From assembly GCA_964017045.1 (NCBI GenBank), contig OZ024808.1:14686284-14750283 (forward strand): a stretch of 64,000 nucleotides of DNA, read 5' to 3'. This DNA comes from Omphiscola glabra. Taxonomy: Eukaryota > Mollusca > Gastropoda > Lymnaeidae. Shown here in pieces: positions 28,930 to 40,749 of the stretch. Numbering within the stretch: position 1 is the stretch's first letter; each line of letters opens with the position of its first letter. The translations under genes and the position numbers were made by a program. Below the pieces are notes generated by a model, which saw nothing but the letters and a program-made list of their open reading frames with translations, ran no database searches and was not told the origin of the DNA.

Positions 28930-30273
28930 ACACAGTTCAGACAGTAAGGCCGGGCAGTCGGTTTACACAGTCAGCTCAGACGGGAAAGCCTGGAAATCAG
29001 TTCAGACAGTAAGGCCAGACAGTCAGCTCAGACAGGAAAGAGAGACATTCAGCTCAGACAGTAAAGCCAGGAAATCAGTTCAGACAGTAAGGCCAGACAG
29101 TCAGCTCAGACAGTAAGGCCAGACAGTCAGTTCAGACAGTAAGGCCAGACAGTCAGTTCAGACAGTAAGGCCAGACAGTCAGCTCAGACAGTAAGGCCAG
29201 ACAGTCAGCTCAGACAGTAGGGCCAGACAGTAAGGCCAGACAGTCAGCTCAGACAGTAAGGCCAGACAGTCAGCTCATACAGTAAGGCCAGACAGTCAGC
29301 TCAGACAGTAAGGCCAGACAGTCAGCTCAGACAGTAAGGCCAGACAGTCTGTTCAGACAGTAAGGCAAGACAGTCAGCTCAGACAGTAAGGCAAGACAGT
29401 CAGTTCAGACAGTAAGGCCAGACAGTCAGCTCAGACAGTAAGGCCAGACAGTCAGCTCAGACAGTAAGGCCAGACAGTCAGCTCAGACAGTCAGTTCAGA
29501 CAGTAAGGCAAGACAGTCAGCTCAGACAGTAAGGCCAGACAGTCAGCTCAGACAGTAAGGCCAGACAGTCAGCTCCGACAGTCAGTTCAGACAGTAAGGC
29601 CAGAAAATCAGTTCAGACAGTAAGGCCAGACAGTCAGTTCAGACAGTAAGGCCAGACAGTCAGTTCAAACAGTAAGGCCAGACAGTCAGTTCAGACAGTA
29701 AGGCCAGACAGTCAGTTCAGACAGTAAGGCCAGACAGTCAGTTTAGACAGTCAGTTCAGACAGTCAGTTCAGACAGTAAGGCCAGACAGTCAGTTCAGAC
29801 AGTAAGGCCAGACAGTCAGTTCAGACAGTAAGGCCAGACAGTCAGTTCAGACAGTAAGGCCAGACAGTCAGTTCAGACGGTAAGGCCAGACAGTCAGTTC
29901 AGACAGTAAGGCCAGACAGTCAGTTCAGACAGTGAGGCCAGACAGTCAGTTCAGACAGTCAGTTCAGACAGTAAGGCCAGACAGTCAGTTCAGACGGTAA
30001 GGCCAGACAGTCAGTTCAGACAGTAAGGCCAGACAGTCAGCTCAGACAGTGAGGCCAGACAGTCAGTTCAGACAGTAAGGCCAGACAGTCAGTTCAGACA
30101 GTAAGGCCAGACAGTCAGTTCAGACAGTAAGGCCAGACAGTCAGTTCAGACAGTAAGGCCAGACAGTCAGTTCAGACGGTAAGGCCAGACAGTCAGTTCA
30201 GACAGTAAGGCCAGACAGTCAGCTCAGACAGTAAGGCCAGACAGTCAGTTCAGACGGTAAGGCCAGACAGTCA
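28930..30273. repeat. 26-bp minisatellite, 1.35 kb
   Basis: About 50 copies of TTCAGACAGTAAGGCCAGAC+AGTCAG. The left half favours AGCTCAGA and the right half AGTTCAGA. Occasional shortened units lack the AAGGCC part. Confidence 0.95.
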
Positions 30274-30889
30274 GGCTTCACAGCCAAAACAGTGCACCAA
30301 CGCAGCTACCCCAGACTGCATATTAGAAAATATAAGACCGGTAGTCGCCAACCTGTGGCTCCGTAGTCCCCCACGTGGGTCTTCGGAAGCAAAGATACGT
30401 TTGTTAAAAATCGATCAATCTATAGTAACAATTCATCCCAGCCTGCGGCTCCCAAAGTGACGAAGCTAGGGTAAGTGCCGCCCGGGGCGGGCCGAGAATT
30501 TTTCCGCCCTCTTCCACGAAAAAGAAAACAAAAAGCCGCAGTTGGGCAAAAATCCCCTCACACCTTTTTTTTTCGATTAAAAAAAAACTGGCCTCTGCGG
30601 TAAACCCCACCCCCCTCACACACACACTCACACACACTTATCACACACACCCGCCACCCAATACGCTCCTGCTCCAAATAGCAGATCTAAGTTTATAAAA
30701 ACTGCTTCTCAATTTTAAAACAACAAGAACTCAGTATTAGACAAACAATATCCTCAAAAATAGAACAGCGAGAGGTCCTCAATAGTTCAAAGAAGTACAC
30801 ACACTTTGGTGTAAGTCCCAAAAGCTAGTAATAAAAACATGCATTGGTCCTCGTTGATAATTAAACACGATAACTTCCTAACCGACGTT
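30274..30889. other. Degraded hAT fragments and simple sequence
   Basis: GGTAGTCGCCAACCTGTGGC at 30342 looks like a hAT terminus and is followed by a nested G/C-rich MITE-like patch to about 30660. Nothing intact. Confidence 0.35.
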
Positions 30890-30897
30890 GGCATACC

Positions 30898-31095
30898 CAT
30901 GGCCGGATTTACAATTTTAGGGGCCCTGGGCCAAAAATAATTTGAGGCCCCATTTTTAAAAATAAAAAAATATTGCTAAGTATTTTTTAAATTCAAAAAT
31001 ATATATTTTTTATATACTACTCCCAATTTTGGGGGCCCTTATTTAGCGGGACCCTAGGCCACGGCCTAGTCGGCCTGTCTGTAAATCCGGCCCTG
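30898..31095. mobile_element. hAT-type MITE (CAGGGCCGGATTTAC ends), 8-bp TSD
   Basis: 198 bp with ends CATGGCCGGATTTACA and TGTAAATCCGGCCCTG, exact TSD GGCATACC (30890-30897, 31096-31103). Confidence 0.85.
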
Positions 31096-31103
31096 GGCAT
31101 ACC

Positions 31104-32144
31104 CCAGGAGACCTTTCACAAATCTGCTAGAAATACATTTTTTTTTTAAACCAAGGAAAATGAATTTGACAAATTGACGCCACGTCTGAGCTGGTAGGAG
31201 ATCTTAACGCCACGCTACAACCTTGAACCACGTGGTCTACAGATTAACTATGCGTCAAGTCTAGGGAAATCGTTAAATTCTGTTTAGCGGAGCTGTAGAA
31301 ATCAGTCATGCAAATAGTACGTTTTAAAAAAAAATTATCATCACAGAAACGAAACTAATTGGAATCATTTAGCCCTTGAGGATCCGGCTCATGTAAAAAT
31401 AAATAACCCTCAACAAGAATTTTTACTTGGGTGCTCGCGCGTGTATGTAAGTGTGGACATGTGGGCATGCATATGTGCGATTGTGTGTGTGCGTGCCTGT
31501 GAGTGGACGCTGAGATGTCGAAGGCGTGTCGTACATTATTTGAACTATTGATTATTTTTTTTACACGATCTATTATTATCAGTGTTCATACAGACTAGTA
31601 GTGACGTCACCAAGTCTGAAGGTGATGAGTGAAAGAACATCATGTTCACGAAAAAACGGGTTAGAGATTTCACTCACTAAGCATGTCTAATGCGCATGGC
31701 AGACAGGGCGCGAAATTGTTTTTAAAAAATGCTACGGAGATCATGTTGGGGTGGGAGGGTATAGGTTAAAAGGGTATAAGTGTTTCGTATTACGAAGGAC
31801 CAGGTGAGATCACTCACTTTAAAAAAACAGCACGAAAGCTACAGCTCCGTAACTTAATACGATAGCAACCCCCCCTTCGCGTCAAATTGATAAGACTTCA
31901 GTATTTATAAAATATTTTTGTTAAAATTGGGTTTCCCCATGTTTTGCCTCCAAGGCGACTCTTTCTGTATCAACTCAAATGAACCACATTTATTGTTATA
32001 ATATTATTAATGAAATGAAAAGGTAAAGAAAGTGTTTGTGTGTGTGTGTGGGGGGGGGGGCAGTGTTTTTTTCAGACATTTTTTTTCCCGTGGGGGGCAT
32101 TTCAGATGTTCAGGGAGGAGGAGCAGTGCCAGTTGCCAGTGGGC
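31104..32144. other. No recognisable feature
   Basis: Unique AT-rich sequence with a short (GT)n-rich patch at about 31440-31500. No exon candidates with good splice sites. Confidence 0.5.
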
Positions 32145-32345
32145 AGTGGCGTATCTAAGGGGTGTCAGATGGGACATAAGTCCCGGAACACCAGACTAGA
32201 GGGGGCATCAAAACGGGCTTTGGTATGGTATTATTGGAAAAATTAATGGTAAAATAATGAGTTACAGAATTATTTAGTAAATCACGTACCCTGACTCCCA
32301 ACACTCTAGCCACGCCCCTTTCAGTGGCGTACTAAGGAGGAGGAT
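32145..32345. mobile_element. MITE pair fragments (CAGTGGCGTA ends)
   Basis: CAGTGGCGTATCTAAGGGG at 32145 with a possible partner CTCTAGCCACGCCCC at about 32307, and a second CAGTGGCGTACTAAGG at 32323. No TSD. Confidence 0.4.
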
Positions 32346-32489
32346 GGGGGTGGTTTGCCCAGGTGTCACCTTTTCTTAATATGGACGTGCGCATTTTCGG
32401 ACAACTGCACAGTTTGTATCATGAAAGGGAGAGCGGTCAAAATATTTGACCACCATGGTGACACTAATATTAGCTACGTCTCTAGTAAG

Positions 32490-32696
32490 CAGAGGCGTGG
32501 CGAAGGGGGGGCAGGGGGGGGACAGTTGTCCCCGGGCGCCAGCTAGATAGGGCGCCAAAATGTGCATTGATATTATTTTATTAATTAAAATAATGGGTTT
32601 GAGAGTTAAAAATAGAAAAGAGGGCGCTTTAAAATGAATCTTGTCCCTGGGCGCGATTCTTGTCCCCGGACGCCAAAAAATCTCGCTACGCCTCAG
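32490..32696. mobile_element. hAT-type MITE (CAGAGGCGTGGC), 8-bp TSD
   Basis: 207 bp, CAGAGGCGTGGCGAAGG / CTCGCTACGCCTCAG, exact TSD CTAGTAAG (32482-32489, 32697-32704). Confidence 0.85.
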
Positions 32697-32779
32697 CTAG
32701 TAAGTGTATCTATCGTCACCAAAATTAGCGATGATTTTCATGGGGGTGTAGGGTAGAAATTTAGGGCGCTGATAAATAT

Positions 32780-33415
32780 TGCCTTTCTGTATGTAAACAA
32801 AAGCAAGACAAAGATCATCAAGGTAAACTCAGCCAACCAAGAGCATATCACTCTGGCATGAAATGCACTGGGAAAAAGTGGAGTCTTTCACATATTTGGG
32901 CAGCACCATTGACTTAAATGTTGGATCCGAAGCGGATGCCAGGGCTACAAAGGGAAAGACTGGGTCAGCATGTATGCTATTAAAGAAAATATGGGAGTCA
33001 AAGGAGCTGACTCTTCAAACAAAAGTAAGAATTTTTAAAACAGTCCTACTCTATGGAGCCAAAATTTTTGAAATAATAGCGAGCATTAAAAAGAAAGTAC
33101 AGACCTTCAGAAACATTTGCCTTAGAAAAAATCCTGAACATCAAACGGTCAAACACCATCACCAACAATTACTTACTAGAAAGGACATACCAGGAGCCTA
33201 TTTCTGAAAACTTCATAAGGAAAAGATGGAGGTTGGATAGGGCACACTCTCCACAAACCCCTATATAACACCATCAGACAATCCATAACATGAAATCCAC
33301 AGGGATAAAGAAAAAGAGAAAGCCCCAAAATTACACGGAGACGCGAGCTAGAGGCAGACACACCAAGTATGGGATACACCTGGAAGCAACTAGAAAGGAA
33401 TGTTATGGACCGAGA
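32780..33415 (+). pseudogene. LINE reverse transcriptase C-terminal relic
   Basis: Reads VNKSKTKIIKVNSANQEHIT, then VESFTYLGSTIDLNVGSEAD and LTLQTKVRIFKTVLLYGA in successive frames. After a stop come RKRWRLDRAH and GYTWKQLERNVMDRD-like segments. This is the thumb-to-C-terminal end of an endonuclease/RT LINE common in molluscs and flatworms. Frameshifts and stops show decay. No RT catalytic box is present. Confidence 0.75.
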
Positions 33416-33422
33416 TGATCCC

Positions 33423-33840
33423 CAGGATTTTTTTTATTATTTCAGAATCAAGAGGTGCATTTTGGGGTGTAGTTGAATTCAATGTTTCTCTTAGACTTTT
33501 TTGAACAGGGCGAGGACATAAACTCCCGTTGTGGCGTGGCAGGAAGTAATCATCTGGCACAAAGTTATATTCAACCTTATACTGTAACATTGATCAGCGC
33601 GGGGGAAGGGGTCTAGAATTTGATGTTGCTGAAGACAGTCGCGCAAATTCAAAATGCAGGGGTGTATTTTGGCGCATACTTGAATCCTGTGTTTCTTTCA
33701 GATAATTTTGAGGTGACATTTCAACCTTACGCGGGAGAAGTGTCAAAATTAGTCATAATAATGATCAAAGACAACCTTAAAGCCGCACCAGTGAGTCATG
33801 AACAAAATTCATTCCAGTTGTGGCGTCCTTGAGAAAATGC
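33423..33840. repeat. Two diverged copies of a 250-300 bp segment
   Basis: GGTGCATTTTGGGGTGTAGT..TTGAATTC..TGTTTCTCTTAGA near 33450 matches GGTGTATTTTGGCGCATACT..TGAATCCTGTGTTTCTTTCAGA near 33660. GTTGTGGCGT follows in both. Non-coding repeat of unknown type. Confidence 0.5.
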
Positions 33841-34025
33841 TTTTTTCCCTAGCTTAATATCGCTTATTAAAGCTTTATAATCCCTTGAAAAGTTTTGATA
33901 AATCCAAAATGAATGAATTCTTTTTAGCAAATATTGTAATTTAGTTTTGAAACATTCTACACTTGGAGAGCAACGGAAGAGATGCTAGTTGAAAAATGTA
34001 CGTGTCACACAACCTTAGAAACTTT

Positions 34026-34120
34026 GCGTGGGCCCAGCAAACCCTACGATTGCAGTGGGCCTCGCAACCCCTACGATTGCAGTGGGCCCAGCAACCCCTA
34101 CGATTGAAGTGGGCCTTGGA
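34026..34120. repeat. 27-bp minisatellite
   Basis: 3.5 copies of GGGCCCAGCAACCCCTACGA+TTGCAGT. Confidence 0.9.
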
Positions 34121-34125
34121 TATTT

Positions 34126-35908
34126 TAGGGCTTAAAGATGTGATGTGCCATTTTCTTACTTATCATCTTTCAATGCAAGGTGGGGGAGGACTAAACCAAA
34201 AAGTGCCAAAACGTGCCTCGAAAAGTCGAGCGACTGCTCTGCTTAACCTGCTTGTGTAATGTCAATATATTTTTGTATGAACAACATTTAAATAGTAATG
34301 TGGCTTTCATTTTTTTATTTAAACCTTTTTAGGGGTTAATTATAAAGTTAATAAATGTATTTTCAAAACAAAACAAAAAGTATTCAATAATAAATAGCAC
34401 CGCTAACATCATTTTATATGTTGAGCGCATATGAAAAAAAAATACTTATAATAATCAACTTACAGGAAATAATAACCTTTGATAAATATTTCCAAGTTTT
34501 ACCATAGTCAAGAAGAAAAAAAAACTGTCAAGTACAAAGGCCTACGCATTTTTATGGGTTATCAAAACTGGTCATTTTTATAATTCGTATATGAACGGTG
34601 TTATAAACACATCGAACGGTGTTATTATGTAAAGTATATTTGAGGTGTTTACAAAATAGTAGAAATGTCCCAATATTCAGTTAATTGAATTTTTTTTTTT
34701 CGGAAGTTCAAACAACTATAACTCTTAAAGATAAATTACAAATTGCCACTTAGATATACTTTAAAAACACTTTTTTTAAAATCCAAATCCCCAGAATTTA
34801 TTTTTAAATTGACAAATTATGAATAAGAATTTATTCTAAAACAAGTACCAACAAAAAAAAAAAAGTTAACAGGCGTAATAATCGAAATGCTAGTTCAACT
34901 CTTTTTTTTTTAAGCTGAAAAGAAAAAATGATATTTTAAAAGAAAATCCTTGCAAACAGATCGGGCATTTTGTTTATTATTTTAACATTAAAAAGACAAA
35001 AGCATTTGGGACTTTATAGTTTTTTTTTAAATCTTTTAAACCTCTGTTCTTCAGGAAGCTTTTTTTACAAACGTAGCAAGTTTAAAGGAAACACAAACGC
35101 TTTCGATATAATAATTGATGAAGTGTGCACCATTTGTATGCGTCCGTGAAATTCTTTATTTAAAAAAATTAATCTACAAGTTTCCATTTTATATAACTCA
35201 ACGTTCATGAAATCGAGTATTTATAATTACGCTAATGAAAATAATTATCAAAGCCTAATATCAGCATAAAATTTATAACTAACACCTATTTCTACTTAAA
35301 AAGTAATGGTGTTATAACGAAATATAATTTGAAAATAGATTGCGCATGTTTGATACTAAGACTTGACAAGGACTACTATTAGAAATGTAGACCTTGATCT
35401 TGATGTAAAAAAATAGTTTAATACAGTGTTATTATAGTCTTTAAATGTGTCATTTTGCAACAACAGAAAGTGAAACAAAATACCGATAAGTGCGAATGAC
35501 AAGAAGTAAGACTTCGTCTCATGATAAGAAGCGGCCAGTACGATATTTGTAACCCTTTGACAAGATTAGACTTAAGTTTACGGATCATCAAATATCATCG
35601 AGCGTAACGATATTTAATAGATGACACTAATTTTAATCGGTTAAAGCCACCAGATTTTTTATTCTTTTTAATCCTGTTAAAAGTGACAATTTAGTCGTTT
35701 TTAATTAAAAACATATATCTTCGTTCTATTGTTTTTACCCATTTTGATCCGGTTTAAGGTGGGGGGGGGGGCACTAGAGATGCCTGAAAGAAACCCTGGA
35801 CTGAATGGGGTGGCTTTGCGCCAAATAAGACGTCCCCATGTCAGCATTCGTGTTTTAAAATGAAGGAAAGCTTTATTATACAAAATATTTTATGATTAAC
35901 TTCCGGGT

Positions 35909-35951
<43 letters not shown>

Positions 35952-36098
35952 CCACGTCTTTTTTTAATTGAATCAGTTCCTGTTTGGTTTCTATGGCGAC
36001 ACCATGGTGATTCACAAAAAAAAAAATGAATCTGCATAATAATAGAATAATGGTCATATTTTGTCAAGTAACAACTTAATATTTGCTTGCCCTTACAG
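34126..36098. other. AT-rich gene-free stretch
   Basis: Only homopolymers stand out, including a 39-bp T tract at 35910-35948 and a G-run at 35761. No exon recognised. Confidence 0.6.
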
Positions 36099-36929
36099 CC
36101 GGGAAAAAAAACACGAAAAACATCCTCGAATCCATTGAAAATCAAACTAGGTTTTCCGAGGAAATGCCCCGGTCGAGTGATTCCCGTTGGATTGGGAAAC
36201 GTAGAAGGACACCACGCAATCTTCATAAAAATATTTAAGCAAGTTTCAGATCAACAGCTTGACGGTAAGTGGGTCAATGAGCCGTCCGAAAATGTTCCCA
36301 CCCAGCCAGCCACAAACAAAAGCGAATTTAATATATAGAGGAGTTTTAAAAAATACTTCACTCTGGAGTGGAGGCAAAACGTTTAAGTAACAAAGTACCA
36401 CCACCAACAACAAAAAAAAGATTGGGTGTGTGTATGTGGGGGGGGGGGGCTTAAATTAAGAAACGTTGTCTTGAAATTGAGAACTAATGCGTCTATAAAT
36501 TATATTTTTACACTGCTCTTTCCTTCACACAGCTTGAGCACGATCCTTCATTTATTATCCTTTATTTTACATCGAGCCAGTTTTTTTTCCTTAGCTTAAA
36601 AGTCGGCCCGTAATCAAAAGCTGTCGTGTGCTGTTTTAAAAAAAAAATAGAAATAAGGTATTTCTTGATTTTCGCTTCTTCGTGTCTAAATCGAATCAAG
36701 TTGTGTTATAAATCTCTTTCTGTGTGATAGCCTATATTTATTATCCTATCTTATGATACTTTAAGCCCTTCCCTCCCAACCCCCCACCCCCCTTACCAGA
36801 CCGACTAAACACTTGGTGAGTAAACTGACATTTTTAAAACACAATCGTGTAGTTTTCCAAGGAAAGTTGTTTTTAAAAAAAAAAAATAAGACCTGACCTT
36901 TAGCAACCCAAACAACAACACCAAAACTA

Positions 36930-37235
36930 AAAAAAAGTTCTGAAATGGAATCATTTCCAGGAAAAGATAAGTTGTATATCTAAAAGTTCTGAAATGGAAT
37001 CATTTCCAGGAAAAGATAAGTTGTATATCTAAAAGTTCTGAAATGGAATCATTTCCAGGAAAAGATAAGTTGTATATCTAAAAGTTCTGAAATGGAATCA
37101 TTTCCAGGAAAAGATAAGTTGTATATCTAAAAGTTCTGAAATGGAATCATTTCCAGGAAAAGATAAGTTGTATATCTAAAAGTTCTGAAATGGAATAATT
37201 TCCAGGAAAAGATAAGTCGTATATCTAAAAGTTCT
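36930..37235. repeat. 49-bp tandem repeat, near-identical copies
   Basis: Six units of AAAAGTTCTGAAATGGAATC+ATTTCCAGGAAAAGATAAGT+TGTATATCT. The first five are identical over nearly all positions. Confidence 0.95.
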
Positions 37236-37910
37236 GAAAACATGCGCATTATAAAAACAGACCTGGATTCTTCCCCCGCCAGTTTTGCACGCGAGAGTGA
37301 GAGGCTGTGCTTTCTAGAGACGAGCAGTGCATCATTGGTGCAATGCCGTGAGTTTAAGCCACGGGAAAGTGTCTTGGCCATCTGACTGCAGAAATTGGAA
37401 ATAGGGTATGGGGAAATCTGAACATATATATACGAAACAAGACAGAAAAGCGGAAGTTTCGGCTGGAAGCCTTTAACAGCAAAGGGAAAAAAAATAGAGT
37501 CTCAAGCATAGCAGAGAATAAAAATGACACAGAATAAAATAAATTTAGCTGATAGTGAGTTGGACTGGAATTTATTTTAAAATTATGGAAGCGTGTCATG
37601 AAATTTAAACATTTTGGGTATGAGATTAAATGGATAAATTAAAAATTAGAAATTAATAAATAAAATTAATTATGAAATGAAAAGCGAGGAGAAACGGAAG
37701 AATTCTGTAATAACGTGAGGACTGCGTAGGTAAGGTAAGTTCAGATTGGGGGGGGGGGGGGGTGATGGGGGGCAGCTGATGTCATGGAAAGAATACAGAA
37801 GGCAATATGAGCCTTTGCGTTACTTAAAAACTATTTTAAAATCTAGGCAAATTGTAAACCTGACAAAAATTTGAATTTTTAAATCAGATATTTATTTGTT
37901 CTGTTGTATG
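37236..37910. other. No recognisable feature
   Basis: Unique sequence with a G-run at 37747. Open frames here lack splice sites or similarity. Confidence 0.5.
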
Positions 37911-37918
37911 ATTTAGAA

Positions 37919-38116
37919 CAGGGAACATACGCAACATACAGCCCGCGGGCCACAAGCGGCCCGCAGGCACCTTATTTGTGGTCTACGAAGTAACGAAATA
38001 TTCTTTATTCTTGTTATTTTCTTAATAGCTTTCCCCACTGACCTATTTTCTTTTGGCCGCACACGTTTTTCATAAAGTATTACGACCCGCCTTAAATTTT
38101 GAGTTGTGCAGACCTG
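37919..38116. mobile_element. hAT-like nonautonomous element, 8-bp TSD
   Basis: Starts CAGGGAACATACGCAACATA with CCCGCGGGCC near the end and finishes TGTGCAGACCTG. Exact TSD ATTTAGAA (37911-37918, 38117-38124). Confidence 0.8.
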
Positions 38117-38193
38117 ATTTAGAAAGTTGTCACATACATTTAGCCAAAATGTCCGCTGCTTTTTAGTCTGTCTTTCGCACCCCACCCCCAACC

Positions 38194-39279
38194 TTGTGCT
38201 ATATTTTTGAAAATTATTTTGGCATTTCTGGTTCTGTTTTGTCTTGGTTTAGGTCGTTCCTCTCCAATAGAACGCAGGCGGTCTCTATCGATGACTTTCT
38301 CTCCGGCAGTGCTGATTTGGTGTACGGAGTGCCACAGGGGTCAGTTTTGGGCCCGGTTCTATTCACATTGTACACCAGGCCACTGCTCCTCTTGCTTGGG
38401 AGGCATGCTGTTGAGAGCCAGTCATTCGCAGATGACACGCAGCTATACAAGCATACCCATCCCTCTCTTGTGGATTCAGCTGTCCAGACTTTGCAGGAGT
38501 GCATTGGTGATGTTAAGTCTTGGATGACACACAGCAAGTTGAAGCTGAACGATGACAAAACGGAAGCACTCCTCATTCACAATCACAAATCATCATCTAC
38601 CTCAACTCTCCCCAACTCATTTCAAGTAGGTAACGCCGACATACAGTTTACATCCTCTGCTAGGAATCTTGGTTATATTCTTTCTAACAACATGTCTCTT
38701 GATAAACATATCTCTCACACTTGTCGTTCTGCATACACCGCTATCCGTCAGATCAGCTCCATCCGCCACTACCTCACAGTTAGCGCAACAAAAACACTAG
38801 TCTGTGCTCTTGTTCTCTCGCGTCTTGACTATTGCAACTCTCTTCTGTCAGGTTCACCAAAACACTTCATAGAAAAACTACAAAAGATTCAAAATTCAGC
38901 TGCTAGGCTAGTTCTAAAGGCAAAAAAACGTGATCATGTCACTCCACTACTCCACTCACTTCATTGGCTTCCTATACAGGCACGCATTGATTACAAGCTG
39001 TCTGTTCTCTGTCATAACTTTTTCTCAGATTCCTGCCCTTCCTATCTAACCGAACTTCTTTCTGTCTATTCACCCCTTCGACAGCTTCGCTCCTCCGCAG
39101 ACACGCGTATTCTGTCCGTTGCTAAGACACGTACTAAAACATATGGTGAACGATCTTTCTCTTTCTGCGCCCCCAAACAATGGAATTCTCTGCCACTTAA
39201 CATCCGCAATATACCAACCACACAGGCCTTCAAAACTGCACTCAAAACACATCTCTTTAAACTCTATTACCCCGACTGA
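38194..39279 (+). CDS. LINE reverse transcriptase, C-terminal two thirds, open
   Basis: About 355 meaningful residues: WFRSFLSNRTQAV, GVPQGSVLGPVLFTLY, the catalytic SFADDTQLYKH, ARNLGYILSNNMS, SRLDYCNSLLSG, QNSAARLVLKAKKRDHVTP, LHWLPIQARIDYKL and a C-terminal SLPLNIRN..FKTALKTHLFKLYY. These are hallmarks of the L2/CR1 group. There is no stop or frameshift, but the palm N-terminus and endonuclease are missing, so it is a dead-on-arrival copy. The first 5-7 codons are probably flanking DNA. Confidence 0.85.
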   Translation: MCYIFENYFGISGSVLSWFRSFLSNRTQAVSIDDFLSGSADLVYGVPQGSVLGPVLFTLYTRPLLLLLGRHAVESQSFADDTQLYKHTHPSLVDSAVQTLQECIGDVKSWMTHSKLKLNDDKTEALLIHNHKSSSTSTLPNSFQVGNADIQFTSSARNLGYILSNNMSLDKHISHTCRSAYTAIRQISSIRHYLTVSATKTLVCALVLSRLDYCNSLLSGSPKHFIEKLQKIQNSAARLVLKAKKRDHVTPLLHSLHWLPIQARIDYKLSVLCHNFFSDSCPSYLTELLSVYSPLRQLRSSADTRILSVAKTRTKTYGERSFSFCAPKQWNSLPLNIRNIPTTQAFKTALKTHLFKLYYPD

Positions 39280-39540
39280 TTCCCCACATCTGACAGATAA
39301 ACGATGCTGCTAGCTGCCGTCCATGGTATGTCATGTAAAAGTTCTGGGGTGGGTGGGGTGAATATGAATTTGTTTTTGTTTTGTATCTATACAACTGTTT
39401 TTTGTATCACATAAATGCACTTTATTTTATTGTCACGATTATGTTTCCTTTGCTAATATTTTTATGTACAGCGCGGTGAGCCTAGCCCTAGGCTGGGGTA
39501 CCGCGCTATATAAGACAACATATAATAATAATAATATTTC
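38205..39540 (+). mobile_element. 5'-truncated L2/CR1-like LINE
   Basis: Starts inside the reverse transcriptase and ends after a 3' UTR with GCTGGGGTACCGCGCTATAT and an AATAATAATAAT tail at 39520-39537. Confidence 0.8.
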
Positions 39541-39789
39541 TTATTGCTTCAACATGAGCGATGAATACACATACGGGGATAAGAGTATTGCAGTTCGTCC
39601 TTCTTACGCGAAGATGACCAGTGCTCGAGTATTAGCCTTGACTTGAGCTGTATTTTGCTTAAAGTGAGAGAGAGTTGCTCAAATCGCCAGCCTCGCTCTC
39701 TCGTCCTTGCCTGTTTGATCCAATGGCAAGACTTAATCAAGACGATTGGAAATAGTCCAGGACGCAGTAGGTGACCAGCAGTGTGTGTG

Positions 39790-39985
39790 TGTTACTGTGC
39801 GCTCCATGTCGCTGGAGTTGTCAGAATTTTCATTTTGTCAATGTCATATCACCTACGGAACTCCATCTCCGTGTTGTTGTTTTTTAAATTTTATTTCAGA
39901 GTTTGCCTTCTCTTAGAAGAGTTTCCATCCAAGATTAACGAGTCCCACCCACCCGTGGAAGAGAGTAAATATGGATAGACAGGTC
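39790..39985 (-). mobile_element. SINE body, head missing
   Basis: Shares GGAGTTGTCAGAATTTTCAT, CACCTACGGAACTCCATCTCCG and GAGTCCCACCCACCC-type blocks with the SINE at 25988-26212, same strand. No tRNA-like head. Confidence 0.6.
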
Positions 39986-40575
39986 TTTGAAAATAGGAAT
40001 ATACATTCAGGAGAATATAAAAGGGACTGCGTCCATGAAGTGTGAAGGAAATAGTGGAACAAGATAAGTTTAGGCTTAAAATGAAAAAGACAGTACGATC
40101 GAAAGGACGTTTCTACAAGATGCATTCTTAAGCACCCAAATAAAAATCCCTACATTTAGGAAGAAAACACAACTTACGTGGTACAAAATCAAAATGAAGT
40201 CGATAAAGCTCTATGTATAAGAACTGGGTGACTCTATGTCAGAGATGGAAGTTAAGTTGTTCAAAACCATGTTATGTATTCAGAAGTAATTGTGTCTTTC
40301 AAAAATCCGAGCGGTGTAAAGACGTTGTAACGATTAGACAGATCGGCTGACGTCGGTTGGACATGGTCTATTCAACGGTCCATTAAACAAACATGTACCG
40401 ACACAAACGGGATCTTTTAATCAATATTTGTTTTTTATGGTTGTTCAACATTCAAATCCATTGAAGCATTACACAAGGCCATTGGTTGCCACCCACCAGT
40501 CCCATTCTTTTTACACCGTCTTTGTGAATAGTGCCCCTTATAATATACACCATATTTTTAGTTAAAGTTCAGTGG
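39986..40575. other. No recognisable feature
   Basis: Unique non-coding sequence; no exon-like segment with splice signals. Confidence 0.5.
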
Positions 40576-40579
40576 ATGT

Positions 40580-40675
40580 CAAAACTGTATGGCAGTGCCA
40601 AGCTGTATGGAAGTGCCAAGCTGTATGGCAGCGCCAAGCTGTATGGCAGTGCCAAGCTGTATGTCAGTGGCAAGA
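40580..40675. repeat. 18-bp minisatellite
   Basis: Five copies of GCCAAGCTGTATGGCAGT. Confidence 0.95.
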
Positions 40676-40749
40676 TTTTAAAGATTTGAATAACAATGAC
40701 TCGCTAAAAGTCTTGACTGTAGACCATGGCGTGCCTTGTAGTAAACAAG

